64,000 nucleotides of DNA from Comamonas odontotermitis. Lineage in GTDB: Bacteria; Pseudomonadota; Gammaproteobacteria; Burkholderiales; Burkholderiaceae_C. Under the pieces are notes generated by a model. That model was not told the origin of the DNA. It saw nothing but the letters and a program-made list of their open reading frames with translations, and did no database searches. The translations under genes and the position numbers were made by a program. This document shows positions 37,632 through 46,632 of the stretch, piece after piece (position 1 is the stretch's first letter; every line of letters starts with the position of its first letter). The stretch spans positions 1 through 64,000 of the forward strand of contig NZ_JACHKZ010000016.1 of assembly GCF_014207855.1 (NCBI RefSeq). Direction: 5' to 3'.

Positions 37632-38909
37632 CTAACCTGCCGTGCGCAGTTGCCAGAATGGCAGCGCCTGCGGACCGCACATGCCCGTGGCAATGCGCTG
37701 CGCCGTCGGCAGCGATCCGGTCAGCCCCAGATGACCGTGACCCACCGCGAGCCACAGGCCTGGAATGGAGTCGATGTGGCCTACCACCGGCACCGAGCCC
37801 GGCAGGCAGGGCCGGTGCCCCATCCAGTGCTGGGCCTGGTGCTGCGCCAAGGCTGGAAAGGCCGTACGCGCAATGCGCTCGATACCCGCCGCGCGGCGCG
37901 GATTGGGCGGCGCCTTCAGGCCCGCAATCTCGACCGTGCCGCCGACACGCAGGCCGCCTTCCATCGGCGCAATGAACACTTTCTTGTCGGCCAGCACCAC
38001 GGTACGGCCCACCAGATGCTGGGCTCCGGCAAACTGTGCGTGGTAGCCGCGTTGCGATTCCACCGGCAGCAGCATGCCCAGCGGGCGCAGCAATTGCGGA
38101 GCCCAGGCGCCCGCCGCCACAACTACTTGCGTCCAGCGTTGCTTGTCCAGTGCAGCGTCTCCGGTCTTCACTGCCCAGCCATCGGGAGTGATATGGAGTG
38201 CGCGCACTTTGGCACGCGCCAGCGTACCGCCGCGCCGTACAAAGGCATCCACCATGGCTTGCACATAGCGCAAGGGGTTCAGGATGGTGCCATGATCGGC
38301 CAGGAAACGGCCATAGGCATAGCCCTGCGGCGCGTTGGGCTCCAATGCCTCAATGCCCGCGCGATCCAGTTGCTCCACCTGGTAGCCATACTGCTCGCGC
38401 AGCTTCCAGCCCATGGCGTCCTTCTCTGCAGCCGCTGCATCGGGGTACAGATGCAAATGGCCCTGACGGATGAACAACTCGGGAACACCCAGGCGCTGCG
38501 CCATGGTTTCGTGGGCATCAACTGCACCGTGGTACAGATCGTTGAGCCGCGCTGCCGCAGCCGCCACGCGCCTGGGCTCGGCCGATTGTGCAAAGGCCAC
38601 GAGCCACGACGCCGCCTTTGGGAAATGCTTCCAGGCGATGGATAAAGGGCCATCCTGGTCCAGCAGCATACCGGGCACGGTTTTCAAGATACCAGGCAAG
38701 GCAAGCGGCGCCACCGAGCCCGGGCTGATCGCGCCCGAGTTGCCGTAGCTGCACTCCATGCCGGGCTCTCCACGGTCGATCAGGGTGACAGCCACACCGT
38801 AGCTTTGCAGCGCGAGAGCCGTCGCTACGCCCACCACGCCCGCACCCATTACCACCGCTTCCTTGGGGCGCATTACTTTTGCGCCGCCCGCACCTGCCTG
38901 CTCTGCCAT
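37632..38909 (-). CDS. FAD-dependent D-amino-acid dehydrogenase (DadA-like), copy 1
   Basis: This is a 425-residue flavoprotein of the DAO family. The FAD-binding motif G-A-G-V-V-G-V-A-T-A-L-A-L is near residue 22, followed by C-S-Y-G-N-S-G-A-I-S-P-G, the DadA signature. The C-terminal part has M-G-H-R-P-C-L-P-G-S-V-P-V and G-H-G-H-L-G-L-T. Members oxidise D-amino acids at the membrane and pass electrons to quinone. A second, more distant copy lies at 56916. The Nudix gene follows upstream on the same strand with a 15-base gap, so the two may be one unit. The substrate is not known. Confidence 0.85.
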   Translation of the reverse strand: MAEQAGAGGAKVMRPKEAVVMGAGVVGVATALALQSYGVAVTLIDRGEPGMECSYGNSGAISPGSVAPLALPGILKTVPGMLLDQDGPLSIAWKHFPKAASWLVAFAQSAEPRRVAAAAARLNDLYHGAVDAHETMAQRLGVPELFIRQGHLHLYPDAAAAEKDAMGWKLREQYGYQVEQLDRAGIEALEPNAPQGYAYGRFLADHGTILNPLRYVQAMVDAFVRRGGTLARAKVRALHITPDGWAVKTGDAALDKQRWTQVVVAAGAWAPQLLRPLGMLLPVESQRGYHAQFAGAQHLVGRTVVLADKKVFIAPMEGGLRVGGTVEIAGLKAPPNPRRAAGIERIARTAFPALAQHQAQHWMGHRPCLPGSVPVVGHIDSIPGLWLAVGHGHLGLTGSLPTAQRIATGMCGPQALPFWQLRTAG

Positions 38910-38924
38910 GACCGTCCTCTGTTG

Positions 38925-39776
38925 CTACTTCATCCAGCCCGCATAGCCTGCCCACACCAGGCTGGCCTCGGGGGTAAATTGGCCTTGCGCCAAGTGCTGC
39001 TGCACCTCATCTGCCGACCAGGGAACAAACTGCGCAACCTCTCCGTCCTGGTTCTGTGGCGCCTTACCGAGCGGCACGGTTGCGACATACCAGTGAATGT
39101 CCTCGTGCATGTAGCTGATGTCATCGCCACCATCCACGCCCGGCTGGCGAAAATGCAGAACGCCGCCCCAGCGCATATCGGCCAGCTCAGCCGTCCGCAG
39201 CCCTGCTTCTTCCCAGGTTTCACGCTCCAGTGCCTGCTCCAGCGTGTCCTGCGCGGACACCATGCCGCCCATCAGGGTATCCCAGTGCAGCGGATAGCTG
39301 GCCTTGTCTGCCGCCCGCTGCTGCACCCACAGCCGACCATCGGGGGAGACGCCCACCAGGTGCACCGCCTGCGTCGCAATACCCAGCACGCGCACCGCGC
39401 CGCGCTCCACCGTGCCAATGCGGCGGCCATTCACGGCCTGCACGGCCAGTTGCTCGTTGCGCCACGGGCCGCTGCGGCCCACATCGCGCAGCGCATCGGC
39501 CAGCCGGTTCATCAGCCGGGTAGCGTCCTGCGTGGGAGATTCCAGCAGCCACACCGCCACGCCTGCACGCTCTTCTTTGGACAGAAGACTGTCGCCTCCC
39601 AATCTGCCTGCAATGCCGGTCTCCTGCAGAAAGTGCTCCACCAGTGAACCCACGGCCTGCCCATTGACCCACAGCGGAACGCGCGGCTTGCGCGCTGGCT
39701 GCCGCATGGCAGCTTGTGCTGCACCCAGCCACGCTGGCGGCTCTGAAGCAAAGAAGACGGAGGAAATCGCTGCCAT
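38925..39776 (-). CDS. Nudix hydrolase with DUF4743 domain
   Basis: The protein has 283 residues. The N-terminal half is the DUF4743 region often found in eukaryotic and bacterial thiamine-pyrophosphokinase-like proteins. The C-terminal half has a Nudix box, G-x5-D-x7-R-E-T-W-E-E-A-G-L, with Asp where the first Glu is usual. It also has the pattern D-T-L-M-G-G-M-V-S-A and V-P-W-S-A-D-E-V-Q near the end. Substrates are probably nucleoside diphosphate derivatives, possibly oxidised thiamine diphosphate as reported for relatives. The start at 39776 is preferred over a longer frame. Confidence 0.82.
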   Translation of the reverse strand: MAAISSVFFASEPPAWLGAAQAAMRQPARKPRVPLWVNGQAVGSLVEHFLQETGIAGRLGGDSLLSKEERAGVAVWLLESPTQDATRLMNRLADALRDVGRSGPWRNEQLAVQAVNGRRIGTVERGAVRVLGIATQAVHLVGVSPDGRLWVQQRAADKASYPLHWDTLMGGMVSAQDTLEQALERETWEEAGLRTAELADMRWGGVLHFRQPGVDGGDDISYMHEDIHWYVATVPLGKAPQNQDGEVAQFVPWSADEVQQHLAQGQFTPEASLVWAGYAGWMK

Positions 39777-39896
39777 GGAAACTATCAAAAAAGAGAGCTG
39801 GTCGCGCTTTACGCAATTGGTTTTACGTGGATTCTATCCATCAACCCCAATCTCAAAAAGCACTGCCAGCTATGATTTTTATAACCATTAAGGCAT

Positions 39897-40877
39897 TTAC
39901 GGCAGCAATATGCTGGAGCCGGTTGTCTTGCGCGCTTCGAGCGCACGGTGGGCCTCTTGCACATCGGCCAGCGCAAAACGTTGTTCGATGTGAATCTTGA
40001 CCTCGCCGGAAGCCACCACGTCGAACAGATCATCGGCCATGGCCTGGCAGGCCTGCCGCGAGCTGAGGTGCGCAAACAGTGTCTGCCGCGTCACATACAG
40101 GCTCTTGGCTGCCAGTGCCGCAGGTGCAAACGGCGGCACGGGTCCGGATGCATTGCCGAACGACACCATCAGCCCGAAACGGCGCAGGCATTGCAGCGAA
40201 CCTTCCCACGTATCCTTGCCGACCGAGTCGTAGACCACCTTCACGCCTTCACCACCGGTGATCTCATGCACGCGCTTGGCAAAATCTTCCGTGCGGTAAT
40301 TGATAGCAACATCCGCACCATTGGCGAGCGCCAGCTGGCATTTTTCTTCCGAGCCCGCCGTGGCAATCAGGCGCAGGCCCAGCGCTCTCGCCCATTGGCA
40401 GGCAATCAGGCCGACACCGCCCGCCGCCGCATGGAACAGCACATGGTCGCCAGGGTTCAGCCCCTCTACGGGCTTGGCCTTTTTCAGCAGATACTGCGCC
40501 GTCATGCCCTTGAGCATCATGGCTGCGCCAGTCTCGAAGCTGATCGCATCAGGCAGCTTGCAGACAAAGGTGGCAGGCATCACACGCGCTTCGCTGTAGC
40601 TGCCCGGCGGGTTGGTGGCATAGGCCACACGGTCGCCCTCCTTCAAATGGTCCACGCCGTCCCCCACGGCCTCCACAACGCCTGCGGCCTCCATGCCCAG
40701 TTGCAACGGCAGGGGCAATTGGTACAGGCCGCTGCGCTGGTACACATCGATGAAGTTCAGGCCGATGGCATGGTGGCGCACCCGTACCTCGCCCTTGCCC
40801 GGTGCGCCTACCTGCACCTGAACGAGCTTCATCTCCTCAGGGCCGCCGTTGCGTTCAATCTGTACTGCCAAAACCAT
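39897..40877 (-). CDS. NADPH:quinone oxidoreductase, QOR-like
   Basis: This 326-residue zinc-free medium-chain dehydrogenase of the QOR family has G-V-V-E-A-V-G-D-G-V, the nucleotide motif A-A-A-G-G-V-G-L-I-A-C-Q and Y-D-S-V-G-K-D-T-W, all typical. The start at 40877 has an AGGAGA ribosome site. No metal-binding cysteine cluster is seen, as expected. It is divergent from the EamA gene. The role is probably one-electron quinone reduction in oxidative stress. Confidence 0.92.
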   Translation of the reverse strand: MVLAVQIERNGGPEEMKLVQVQVGAPGKGEVRVRHHAIGLNFIDVYQRSGLYQLPLPLQLGMEAAGVVEAVGDGVDHLKEGDRVAYATNPPGSYSEARVMPATFVCKLPDAISFETGAAMMLKGMTAQYLLKKAKPVEGLNPGDHVLFHAAAGGVGLIACQWARALGLRLIATAGSEEKCQLALANGADVAINYRTEDFAKRVHEITGGEGVKVVYDSVGKDTWEGSLQCLRRFGLMVSFGNASGPVPPFAPAALAAKSLYVTRQTLFAHLSSRQACQAMADDLFDVVASGEVKIHIEQRFALADVQEAHRALEARKTTGSSILLP

Positions 40878-41028
40878 GGGATCTCCTTTGCGCCAGTCTG
40901 TCGCCAAATGAAAGGCCATGCTGCCACGGTTTCGCCAAATCTGCAGCACCGGCTCGTCAAAGCCTCAGCGCACCAGGCAACTGCCCGGGGAGACTTCGAA
41001 CGCGGTCTGTAGCAGTTACAGTCACGCG

Positions 41029-41931
41029 ATGCAACAAAAACTCACGCCTTCGACCATCTTCTTCCTGACAGCCGCTCCGCTGATGTGGGCAGGCAACGCA
41101 GTGGTCGGGCGGGTGGTCCACGATCTGGTGTCGCCCATGTTGCTCAACTTCATCCGCTGGCTGATTGCCTTTGCCGTCATCCTGCCGCTGGCACACCGCA
41201 TTCTGGCCAAAGGCAGCCCGCTGTGGCCGCACTGGAAGCGCTGGTCTGTCATCGGCCTTCTGGGCATCGGCTGCTACAACGCTTTCCAATACCTGGCGCT
41301 CAAGACCTCGGGGCCCATCAATGTAACGCTGGTGGCCGCCAGCATGCCGCTGTGGATGATGGCCTTTGGCGCCTTGTTCTTCAACAGCCGCATCACGCGG
41401 CCGCAGCTGGCGGGAGCAGTGTTCTCCATCACCGGCGTGCTGATCGTGCTCAGCCATGGCCAGTGGGAACAGTTGACCCAGCTGCGGCTGGTGCCCGGTG
41501 ATCTGTACATGCTGCTGTCGACGGCGTGCTGGTCTCTCTACAGTTGGCTGCTGGTGCGCACCACGGAGCCTGCAGGTATCAAAAGCCATTGGGCGCAGTT
41601 GTTGATGGCGCAACTGGCCTTTGGTCTGGTCTGGTCGGGGCTGTTTGCCGGTGGCGAATGGGCGGTGGGCGCAAGCCACCTGCAGCTGAACGGAACCTTG
41701 CTGGCCGCCATTGCCTATATCGTGATCGGCCCGGCCATCCTGGCCTACCGATTCTGGGGCGTGGGCGTGCAGCGTGCGGGCCCCACGGCAGCGGGTTTTT
41801 TCACCAACCTGACGCCGCTCTTCGCCGCCGTGCTCTCCGCAGCCTTTCTGGGGGAGCCACCACGCCTGTACCACGCCATTGCCTTTGTGCTGATTGTGGC
41901 GGGCATCGTGATCTCGTCGCGCCGCGTCTGA
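41029..41931 (+). CDS. EamA family (DMT) transporter, copy 1
   Basis: This 300-residue inner-membrane protein has ten hydrophobic segments made of two EamA repeats. It opens L-T-A-A-P-L-M-W-A-G-N-A-V-V-G-R, a common start of RhtA/YdcZ-type exporters, and ends in G-E-P-P-R-L-Y-H-A-I-A-F-V-L-I-V-A-G-I. The substrate is unknown; relatives export amino acids or metabolites. The start at 41029 is the first ATG before the first helix. It is followed by the DUF2076 gene 141 bases on. Confidence 0.88.
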   Translation: MQQKLTPSTIFFLTAAPLMWAGNAVVGRVVHDLVSPMLLNFIRWLIAFAVILPLAHRILAKGSPLWPHWKRWSVIGLLGIGCYNAFQYLALKTSGPINVTLVAASMPLWMMAFGALFFNSRITRPQLAGAVFSITGVLIVLSHGQWEQLTQLRLVPGDLYMLLSTACWSLYSWLLVRTTEPAGIKSHWAQLLMAQLAFGLVWSGLFAGGEWAVGASHLQLNGTLLAAIAYIVIGPAILAYRFWGVGVQRAGPTAAGFFTNLTPLFAAVLSAAFLGEPPRLYHAIAFVLIVAGIVISSRRV

Positions 41932-42072
41932 AAATGGATGCGCCCCTGCAGCAGCTGCGCGAAGTTACACCCTGCAACGGTTGCCGCCTTAACTTCACAT
42001 CAGCGCTCTTGTTTCGGCGCACACTGCAACCATCTGCGGTTCATTCCCGGCAGACAGGAAGGGATTCACCCC

Positions 42073-42855
42073 ATGACTGAACAAGAACAGCAACTGATCA
42101 GCAGTTTGTTTCAGCAATTGCGCCAATTGGATGGCCAGCCCAAGGATGCGCAGGCTGAGGCCAGCATTCGCCAGTGGGCCGCGCAAACACCGGATGCGGC
42201 TTACTGGCTCACCCAGCGCACGCTGCTGCTGCAGCAATCGCTGCAACAGGCCCAGCAGCAGATTGCACAACTGCAAGGCCAGCTCTCAGCCGCTGGCACT
42301 CGCACCGACAGCGCAGCCGGCAGCTTTCTTTCGCCCGCACCAGGTCTGGACACACGCTTTGGCCGTGGTGCCGATGTGCCAACTGGTGTGCCAGTCGGCG
42401 CGGTGCCATCCGCACTGCCAGGTTGGCGCGACCGCCGGATCGGTGCGCCTCTTGCAGAGGCTCCCACTGTGCCTGCGGGCGCATACGCGCCACCCGGAGC
42501 CAGCCTGGGCGGCGGCTTTCTGGGCAGCGCCGCAGCTGCGGCGGCCGGTGTTGCAGGGGGCATGCTGCTGTTCAACGGGCTGGGCCACATGCTGGGCGGC
42601 CAGCAAACTACGGGCAATGGCTGGAACAAGGACAGCAATGCCAACGCCACAGACCATGGCAACGCCCTCCCCGGCAACGACAACAGCGGCCTGGACAAGC
42701 TGGCCCAGCAAGCCGGGCGCGACCATGTCGGCCAGCCGGATGCGTCACCCAACACCTTGCTGGACGACGGCCGCGCCGATGACAGCGGCGATGACGGGTT
42801 TGGCAGCAACTTCAGCGACGGCGGCGATATCTTTGACGACGACAATTTCGCCTGA
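42073..42855 (+). CDS. DUF2076 domain protein
   Basis: This 260-residue protein has no known function. The first 75 residues match the DUF2076 pattern: M-T-E-Q-E-Q-Q-L-I-S-S-L-F-Q-Q-L-R, a stretch ending Y-W-L-T-Q-R-T-L-L-L-Q-Q-S-L-Q-Q-A, and a coiled coil. The middle is rich in Gly, Ala and Pro, with one hydrophobic segment (about residues 150-180) that could enter the membrane. The end is very acidic (D-D-S-G-D-D-G-F). It is monocistronic with a strong terminator. The low-complexity tail makes further prediction unsafe. Confidence 0.8.
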   Translation: MTEQEQQLISSLFQQLRQLDGQPKDAQAEASIRQWAAQTPDAAYWLTQRTLLLQQSLQQAQQQIAQLQGQLSAAGTRTDSAAGSFLSPAPGLDTRFGRGADVPTGVPVGAVPSALPGWRDRRIGAPLAEAPTVPAGAYAPPGASLGGGFLGSAAAAAAGVAGGMLLFNGLGHMLGGQQTTGNGWNKDSNANATDHGNALPGNDNSGLDKLAQQAGRDHVGQPDASPNTLLDDGRADDSGDDGFGSNFSDGGDIFDDDNFA

Positions 42856-42871
42856 TCGCATGCAGCGGTCA

Positions 42872-42903
42872 TGAAAAAGCCACGGCATGCCGTGGCTTTT
42901 TTA
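42872..42903. terminator. Bidirectional terminator between the DUF2076 and SDR genes
   Basis: The stem AAAAAGCCACGGC / GCCGTGGCTTTTT is nearly perfect, has T or A runs on both sides and lies between convergent genes. Confidence 0.88.
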
Positions 42904-42960
42904 ATGTGATGGCAGTTGGCCCACCATGGGCAAGCGCCAGCCGACGCCCCTCGCCACGCC

Positions 42961-43788
42961 TCAATAGGTCCCAGGGTAGGCGCCACCGTCAGGCAGGATG
43001 TTCTGCCCGGTGATGTAAGCCGCCTGCTGGCTGCACAAAAAGGCGCAGATGGCGCCAAACTCCTCGGCAGTGCCATAGCGGCCTGCAGGAATCTGCTTTT
43101 GCTGCGCAGCCCGGACATCCGCTTCGGATTTGCCGGTTTTCTGGGCAGTGGCAGCAATGGTGCCCGCAATGCGGTCGGTGTCGAACTTGCCCGGCAGGAT
43201 GCTGTTGATGGTGACGCCCTGCGCGGCGATGGAACTGCGCGCCACGCCTGCCACAAAGCCGGTCAGGCCGCTGCGCGCGCCATTGGACAGGCCCAGGATA
43301 TCGATGGGCGCCTTGACCGAGCTGGATGTGATGTTGACGATGCGGCCAAACCCGCGCTCGGCCATGCCGTCGATCACGGTCTGGATCAGCGCAATCGGGG
43401 TGAGCATATTGGCGTCCAGCGCCTTCACCCACGCCTCGCGGTCCCAGTCACGAAAATCACCTGGTGGCGGGCCACCTGCGTTGTTCACCAGAATGTCAAA
43501 GTTCCGGCCCGGGCCACCTTCGGCGTTCAGCACCGCAGCGCGGCCCTCCTCGGTCGTGATGTCTGCGGCCACGGCAATCACCTGAGGAGCCACCCGGCCC
43601 GGTGCTGCAGCCGCCCACATGGCGGCCATCACCTTGAACTGGCGCGCCGTGTCCTTGAGCGCGTCAGCGCCACGGGCGTTGATGACAACGTTCACGCCCT
43701 CATTGACCAGCGCCTGCGCACAGCCGCGCCCCAGCCCTTTGCTGGCCGCACATACCAAGGCCCACTTGCCCGCAATTCCCAGATCCAT
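42961..43788 (-). CDS. Short-chain dehydrogenase/reductase
   Basis: This 275-residue classical SDR has the cofactor motif in A-S-K-G-L-G-R-G-C-A, V-N-N-A-G-G-P-P-P-G-D-F near residue 90 and the catalytic Ser segment I-V-N-I-T-S-S-S-V-K. The usual Y-x-x-x-K is not clear: the region reads S-N-G-A-R-S-G-L, so the catalytic Tyr is apparently missing. The same change is known in the SDR group often annotated as 3-oxoacyl-ACP reductase FabG-like with S-N-x-x-R. The start at 43788 has AGGAGA upstream. The substrate is unknown. Confidence 0.85.
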   Translation of the reverse strand: MDLGIAGKWALVCAASKGLGRGCAQALVNEGVNVVINARGADALKDTARQFKVMAAMWAAAAPGRVAPQVIAVAADITTEEGRAAVLNAEGGPGRNFDILVNNAGGPPPGDFRDWDREAWVKALDANMLTPIALIQTVIDGMAERGFGRIVNITSSSVKAPIDILGLSNGARSGLTGFVAGVARSSIAAQGVTINSILPGKFDTDRIAGTIAATAQKTGKSEADVRAAQQKQIPAGRYGTAEEFGAICAFLCSQQAAYITGQNILPDGGAYPGTY

Positions 43789-43854
43789 AATCCGTCTCCT
43801 TTCGAGATTGCAATACAAAAAAAATGAACAAAATCCGCTGCCAACGCTTATCAG

Positions 43855-44817
43855 TCAATCGCCTGCAGCTGTCTTTTTTATACTTTTGGTCTGGTGGGTA
43901 AATACATAGATGCCCACCAGCACCAGCGCCGTGCCAGCCACCATCACGGGTGTCAGCGCCTCACCAAGCAACCACACGCCCATCAGAATGGTGGACAGAG
44001 GGCCAATCATGCCAGTTTGCGCCACCGTAGCGGCGCCCAGGCGTTCGATCGCCAGCATGACCAGAAGCACCGGCAGCGCCGTACACACAGTCGCATTGAG
44101 CACCGACAGCCAGATGACCGGCATCGCCACCTGCGCAGCCGACAGGGGCCGCACCAACAGAAACTGCACAATGCAGAACAGACAGGCAAAGCTGGTGGCC
44201 AGCCCCACCAGGCGCAGCGCGCCCATGCGCTGCACGAACTGCGCGCTGTACACCAGGTAGATGGCATAGCTCACCGCACTGGCAAACACCAGTGTGGCAC
44301 CCCACCACACCTTGCCGCCACCGGCGCCCGCAGCGCCGTGCCCGAGTGCCTCCACGCCAAACACCAGCATCACACCGGCATAGCTGATGGCCAGGCCCTG
44401 CAACTGGCGGCGGGTGGCCTTCTTGCGGTAAAGGAGCCAGCCCAGCGCCAGCACCAGGGTCGGGTTGAGGTAGAGGATGAGGCGCTCCAGCCCTGCAGTG
44501 ATGTAGGTGAGCCCTGCAAAATCCAGAAAGCTGGCCAGGTAATAGCCCGAAAAGCCCAGCGCTGCAGAGCCCAGCCAATCGCGCAGCGAAAGCGCTGGCT
44601 TGCCGCGCCCGGCCCACCAGGCCATCACAACAAACAGCGGCAGCGCAAACAGCATGCGGTACATGATGAGCGTGACCGCATCCACGCCGTAGCGGTAGGC
44701 GAGCTTGACGATGATGGCCTTGCCACTGAAGGCAATGGCGCCCACCACGGCACAGGCCATGCCCGCTTTGCGGGCCGATGGCGAAAGCACCGGCGCAGGT
44801 GCTGCAGTAACTGACAC
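43855..44817 (-). CDS. EamA family (DMT) transporter, copy 2
   Basis: This ten-helix transporter of about 320 residues has two EamA repeats. V-V-G-A-I-A-F-S-G-K-A-I-I-V-K-L-A-Y-R-Y-G opens the first and T-V-A-Q-T-G-M-I-G-P-L-S-T-I-L-M-G the last part. The start is uncertain: a GTG at 44817 gives a short cytoplasmic lead, the ATG at 44760 begins almost at the first helix, and the frame stays open to 44955. None has a good ribosome site. Upstream, 44881-44912 can form a hairpin (TTGCgCACCAT / ATGGTGCAA), which could be part of the leader. The substrate is unknown. Confidence 0.8.
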   Translation of the reverse strand: MSVTAAPAPVLSPSARKAGMACAVVGAIAFSGKAIIVKLAYRYGVDAVTLIMYRMLFALPLFVVMAWWAGRGKPALSLRDWLGSAALGFSGYYLASFLDFAGLTYITAGLERLILYLNPTLVLALGWLLYRKKATRRQLQGLAISYAGVMLVFGVEALGHGAAGAGGGKVWWGATLVFASAVSYAIYLVYSAQFVQRMGALRLVGLATSFACLFCIVQFLLVRPLSAAQVAMPVIWLSVLNATVCTALPVLLVMLAIERLGAATVAQTGMIGPLSTILMGVWLLGEALTPVMVAGTALVLVGIYVFTHQTKSIKKTAAGD

Positions 44818-45043
44818 AGTGAATCCAGCGAAGAAGAAGGCCCGGGGGCCATAAGGCCTGCGGGCGGTTTGGGTGTGCTCTTGCGCACCATGGAGCAAAC
44901 AATGGTGCAAGCGGTGGACCGACCACCATGGATCCAAGCCTACCATGGCGATCACCGGCGGCGCCGTCGTGTCTGGCGACAGCGGTCAGCCCCAATTCTG
45001 CAGGCCCTTGGCCAGCTAGAGGATGAGGCTGGCAAAGGCGGCA

Positions 45044-45070
45044 ATAAAAAACGGCACCCGAAGGTGCCGC
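45044..45070 (-). terminator. Terminator of tctA
   Basis: The stem CGGCACC / GGTGCCG with loop CGAA is followed by six T residues on the minus strand, about 40 bases after the tctA stop. Confidence 0.88.
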
Positions 45071-45103
45071 TGCAAAGTGGTAGTTGTCTGTCTGTGTCAG
45101 CGA

Positions 45104-46618
45104 TCAGTCTTCTTCAACGAAGGCTTCTTCACGCTTCTTGCTCACTGCGGGCAGGCACACCACAATCAGCAGGATAGCGGCTGCAATCAGCAGGCCAGCG
45201 GAGATGGGGCGGGTCACGAACACCGACCAGTCACCACGCGAGAGCAGCAGCGCACGGCGCAGGTTCTCTTCCATCATCGGGCCCAGAATGAAGCCCAGCA
45301 GCAGTGGCGCGGGCTCGGTGCCCAGCTTGTGGAACACATAGCCCACAAAGCCGAAGATACCGACCATCCACACATCCCAGCTGTTGTTGTTGGTGCCATA
45401 CACGCCGACCGCGCAGAACAGCACGATCGAAGGGAACAGCCAACGGTATGGCACGGTGAGCAGCTTGATCCACACGCCGATCAAAGGCAGATTCAGAATG
45501 ATCAGCATCAGGTTACCGATCCACATCGAGGCAATCAGGCCCCAGAACAGCTCAGGGTTGCTGGTCATCACCTGGGGGCCAGGCTGGATGTTGTGAATGG
45601 TCATGGCACCCACCATCAGTGCCATCACGGCATTGGGCGGGATACCCAGCGTCAGAAGCGGAATGAACGAGGTCTGCGAGCCAGCATTGTTGGCCGACTC
45701 CGGGGCGCACACGCCACGGATATTGCCCTGGCCGAAAGGCACTTCACCGGGCTTGAGACGGGTCTTCTTCTCGATCGTGTAAGCCGCAAAAGCCGACAGC
45801 ATGGCGCCACCGCCTGGCAGAATGCCCAAAGCTGAACCCAGGGCCGTACCGCGCAGCATCGCAGGGAACATGCGCTTGAAGTCCTCTGCCGTGGGCATCA
45901 GACCGGTCACCTTGGCTGCGAACACTTCACGCTCATCGTCTGGCTTGGAGAGGTTGGCAATGATTTCGCCGTAGCCGAACACACCCATGGCAATCACGAC
46001 GAAGTCGATGCCGTCGGTGAGCTCTGGAATGTCGAACGAGTAGCGGGCTACACCCGAGTTCACGTCGGTACCCACCAAACCCAGCAGCAGGCCCAGCACA
46101 ATCATGCCCACCGCCTTGAGCAGCGAGCCCGAAGCCAGCACCACCGCGCCGATCAGGCCCAGGGTCATCAGCGAGAAGTATTCGGCTGGGCCGAACATGA
46201 AAGCCACTTCGGTCAGCGGAGGCGCAAAGGCGGCCAGAATCACGGTGCCCACGCAGCCTGCAAAGAACGAGCCGATGCCCGCCGCCGCCAACGCCGGCCC
46301 CGCTCGCCCTTTTCGGGCCATCTGGTAGCCGTCGATCACGGTCACCACAGAGGACGATTCGCCCGGCAGATTCACAAGAATGGCGGTGGTCGAGCCACCG
46401 TACTGCGCGCCGTAGTAGATACCGGCCAGCATGATGAGCGCAGCCACTGGAGGCAGCGCATAGGTTGCAGGCAGCAGCATGGCGATGGTAGCGACAGGGC
46501 CAATGCCAGGCAGCACGCCGATCAGGGTACCCAACAGACAGCCGACAAAGCAGTAGATCAGGTTTTGGAAGGTGAAGGCCACACCGAAACCGGTGGCCAG
46601 GTTATTGATCAGATCCAT
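45104..46618 (-). CDS. tctA: Tripartite tricarboxylate transporter, large membrane subunit
   Basis: This 504-residue protein with about 12 membrane segments has the TctA marks G-V-L-P-G-I-G-P-V-A-T-I-A-M-L-L-P near the start, Y-Y-G-A-Q-Y-G-G-S-T-T-A-I-L-V-N-L-P-G-E and G-A-M-L-S-A-F-A-A-Y-T-I-E-K. It imports citrate or other carboxylates using a periplasmic TctC protein. It is co-transcribed with tctB 14 bases upstream and ends at a strong terminator. No tctC is nearby, so a binding protein encoded elsewhere is needed. Confidence 0.94.
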   Translation of the reverse strand: MDLINNLATGFGVAFTFQNLIYCFVGCLLGTLIGVLPGIGPVATIAMLLPATYALPPVAALIMLAGIYYGAQYGGSTTAILVNLPGESSSVVTVIDGYQMARKGRAGPALAAAGIGSFFAGCVGTVILAAFAPPLTEVAFMFGPAEYFSLMTLGLIGAVVLASGSLLKAVGMIVLGLLLGLVGTDVNSGVARYSFDIPELTDGIDFVVIAMGVFGYGEIIANLSKPDDEREVFAAKVTGLMPTAEDFKRMFPAMLRGTALGSALGILPGGGAMLSAFAAYTIEKKTRLKPGEVPFGQGNIRGVCAPESANNAGSQTSFIPLLTLGIPPNAVMALMVGAMTIHNIQPGPQVMTSNPELFWGLIASMWIGNLMLIILNLPLIGVWIKLLTVPYRWLFPSIVLFCAVGVYGTNNNSWDVWMVGIFGFVGYVFHKLGTEPAPLLLGFILGPMMEENLRRALLLSRGDWSVFVTRPISAGLLIAAAILLIVVCLPAVSKKREEAFVEED

Positions 46619-46632
46619 GGTCCTGGCTCCTC

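Noticed and set aside
44881-44912. A hairpin upstream of the second EamA gene as a possible riboswitch
   Set aside because: It is a simple inverted repeat without conserved riboswitch features. I only mention it in the gene entry.
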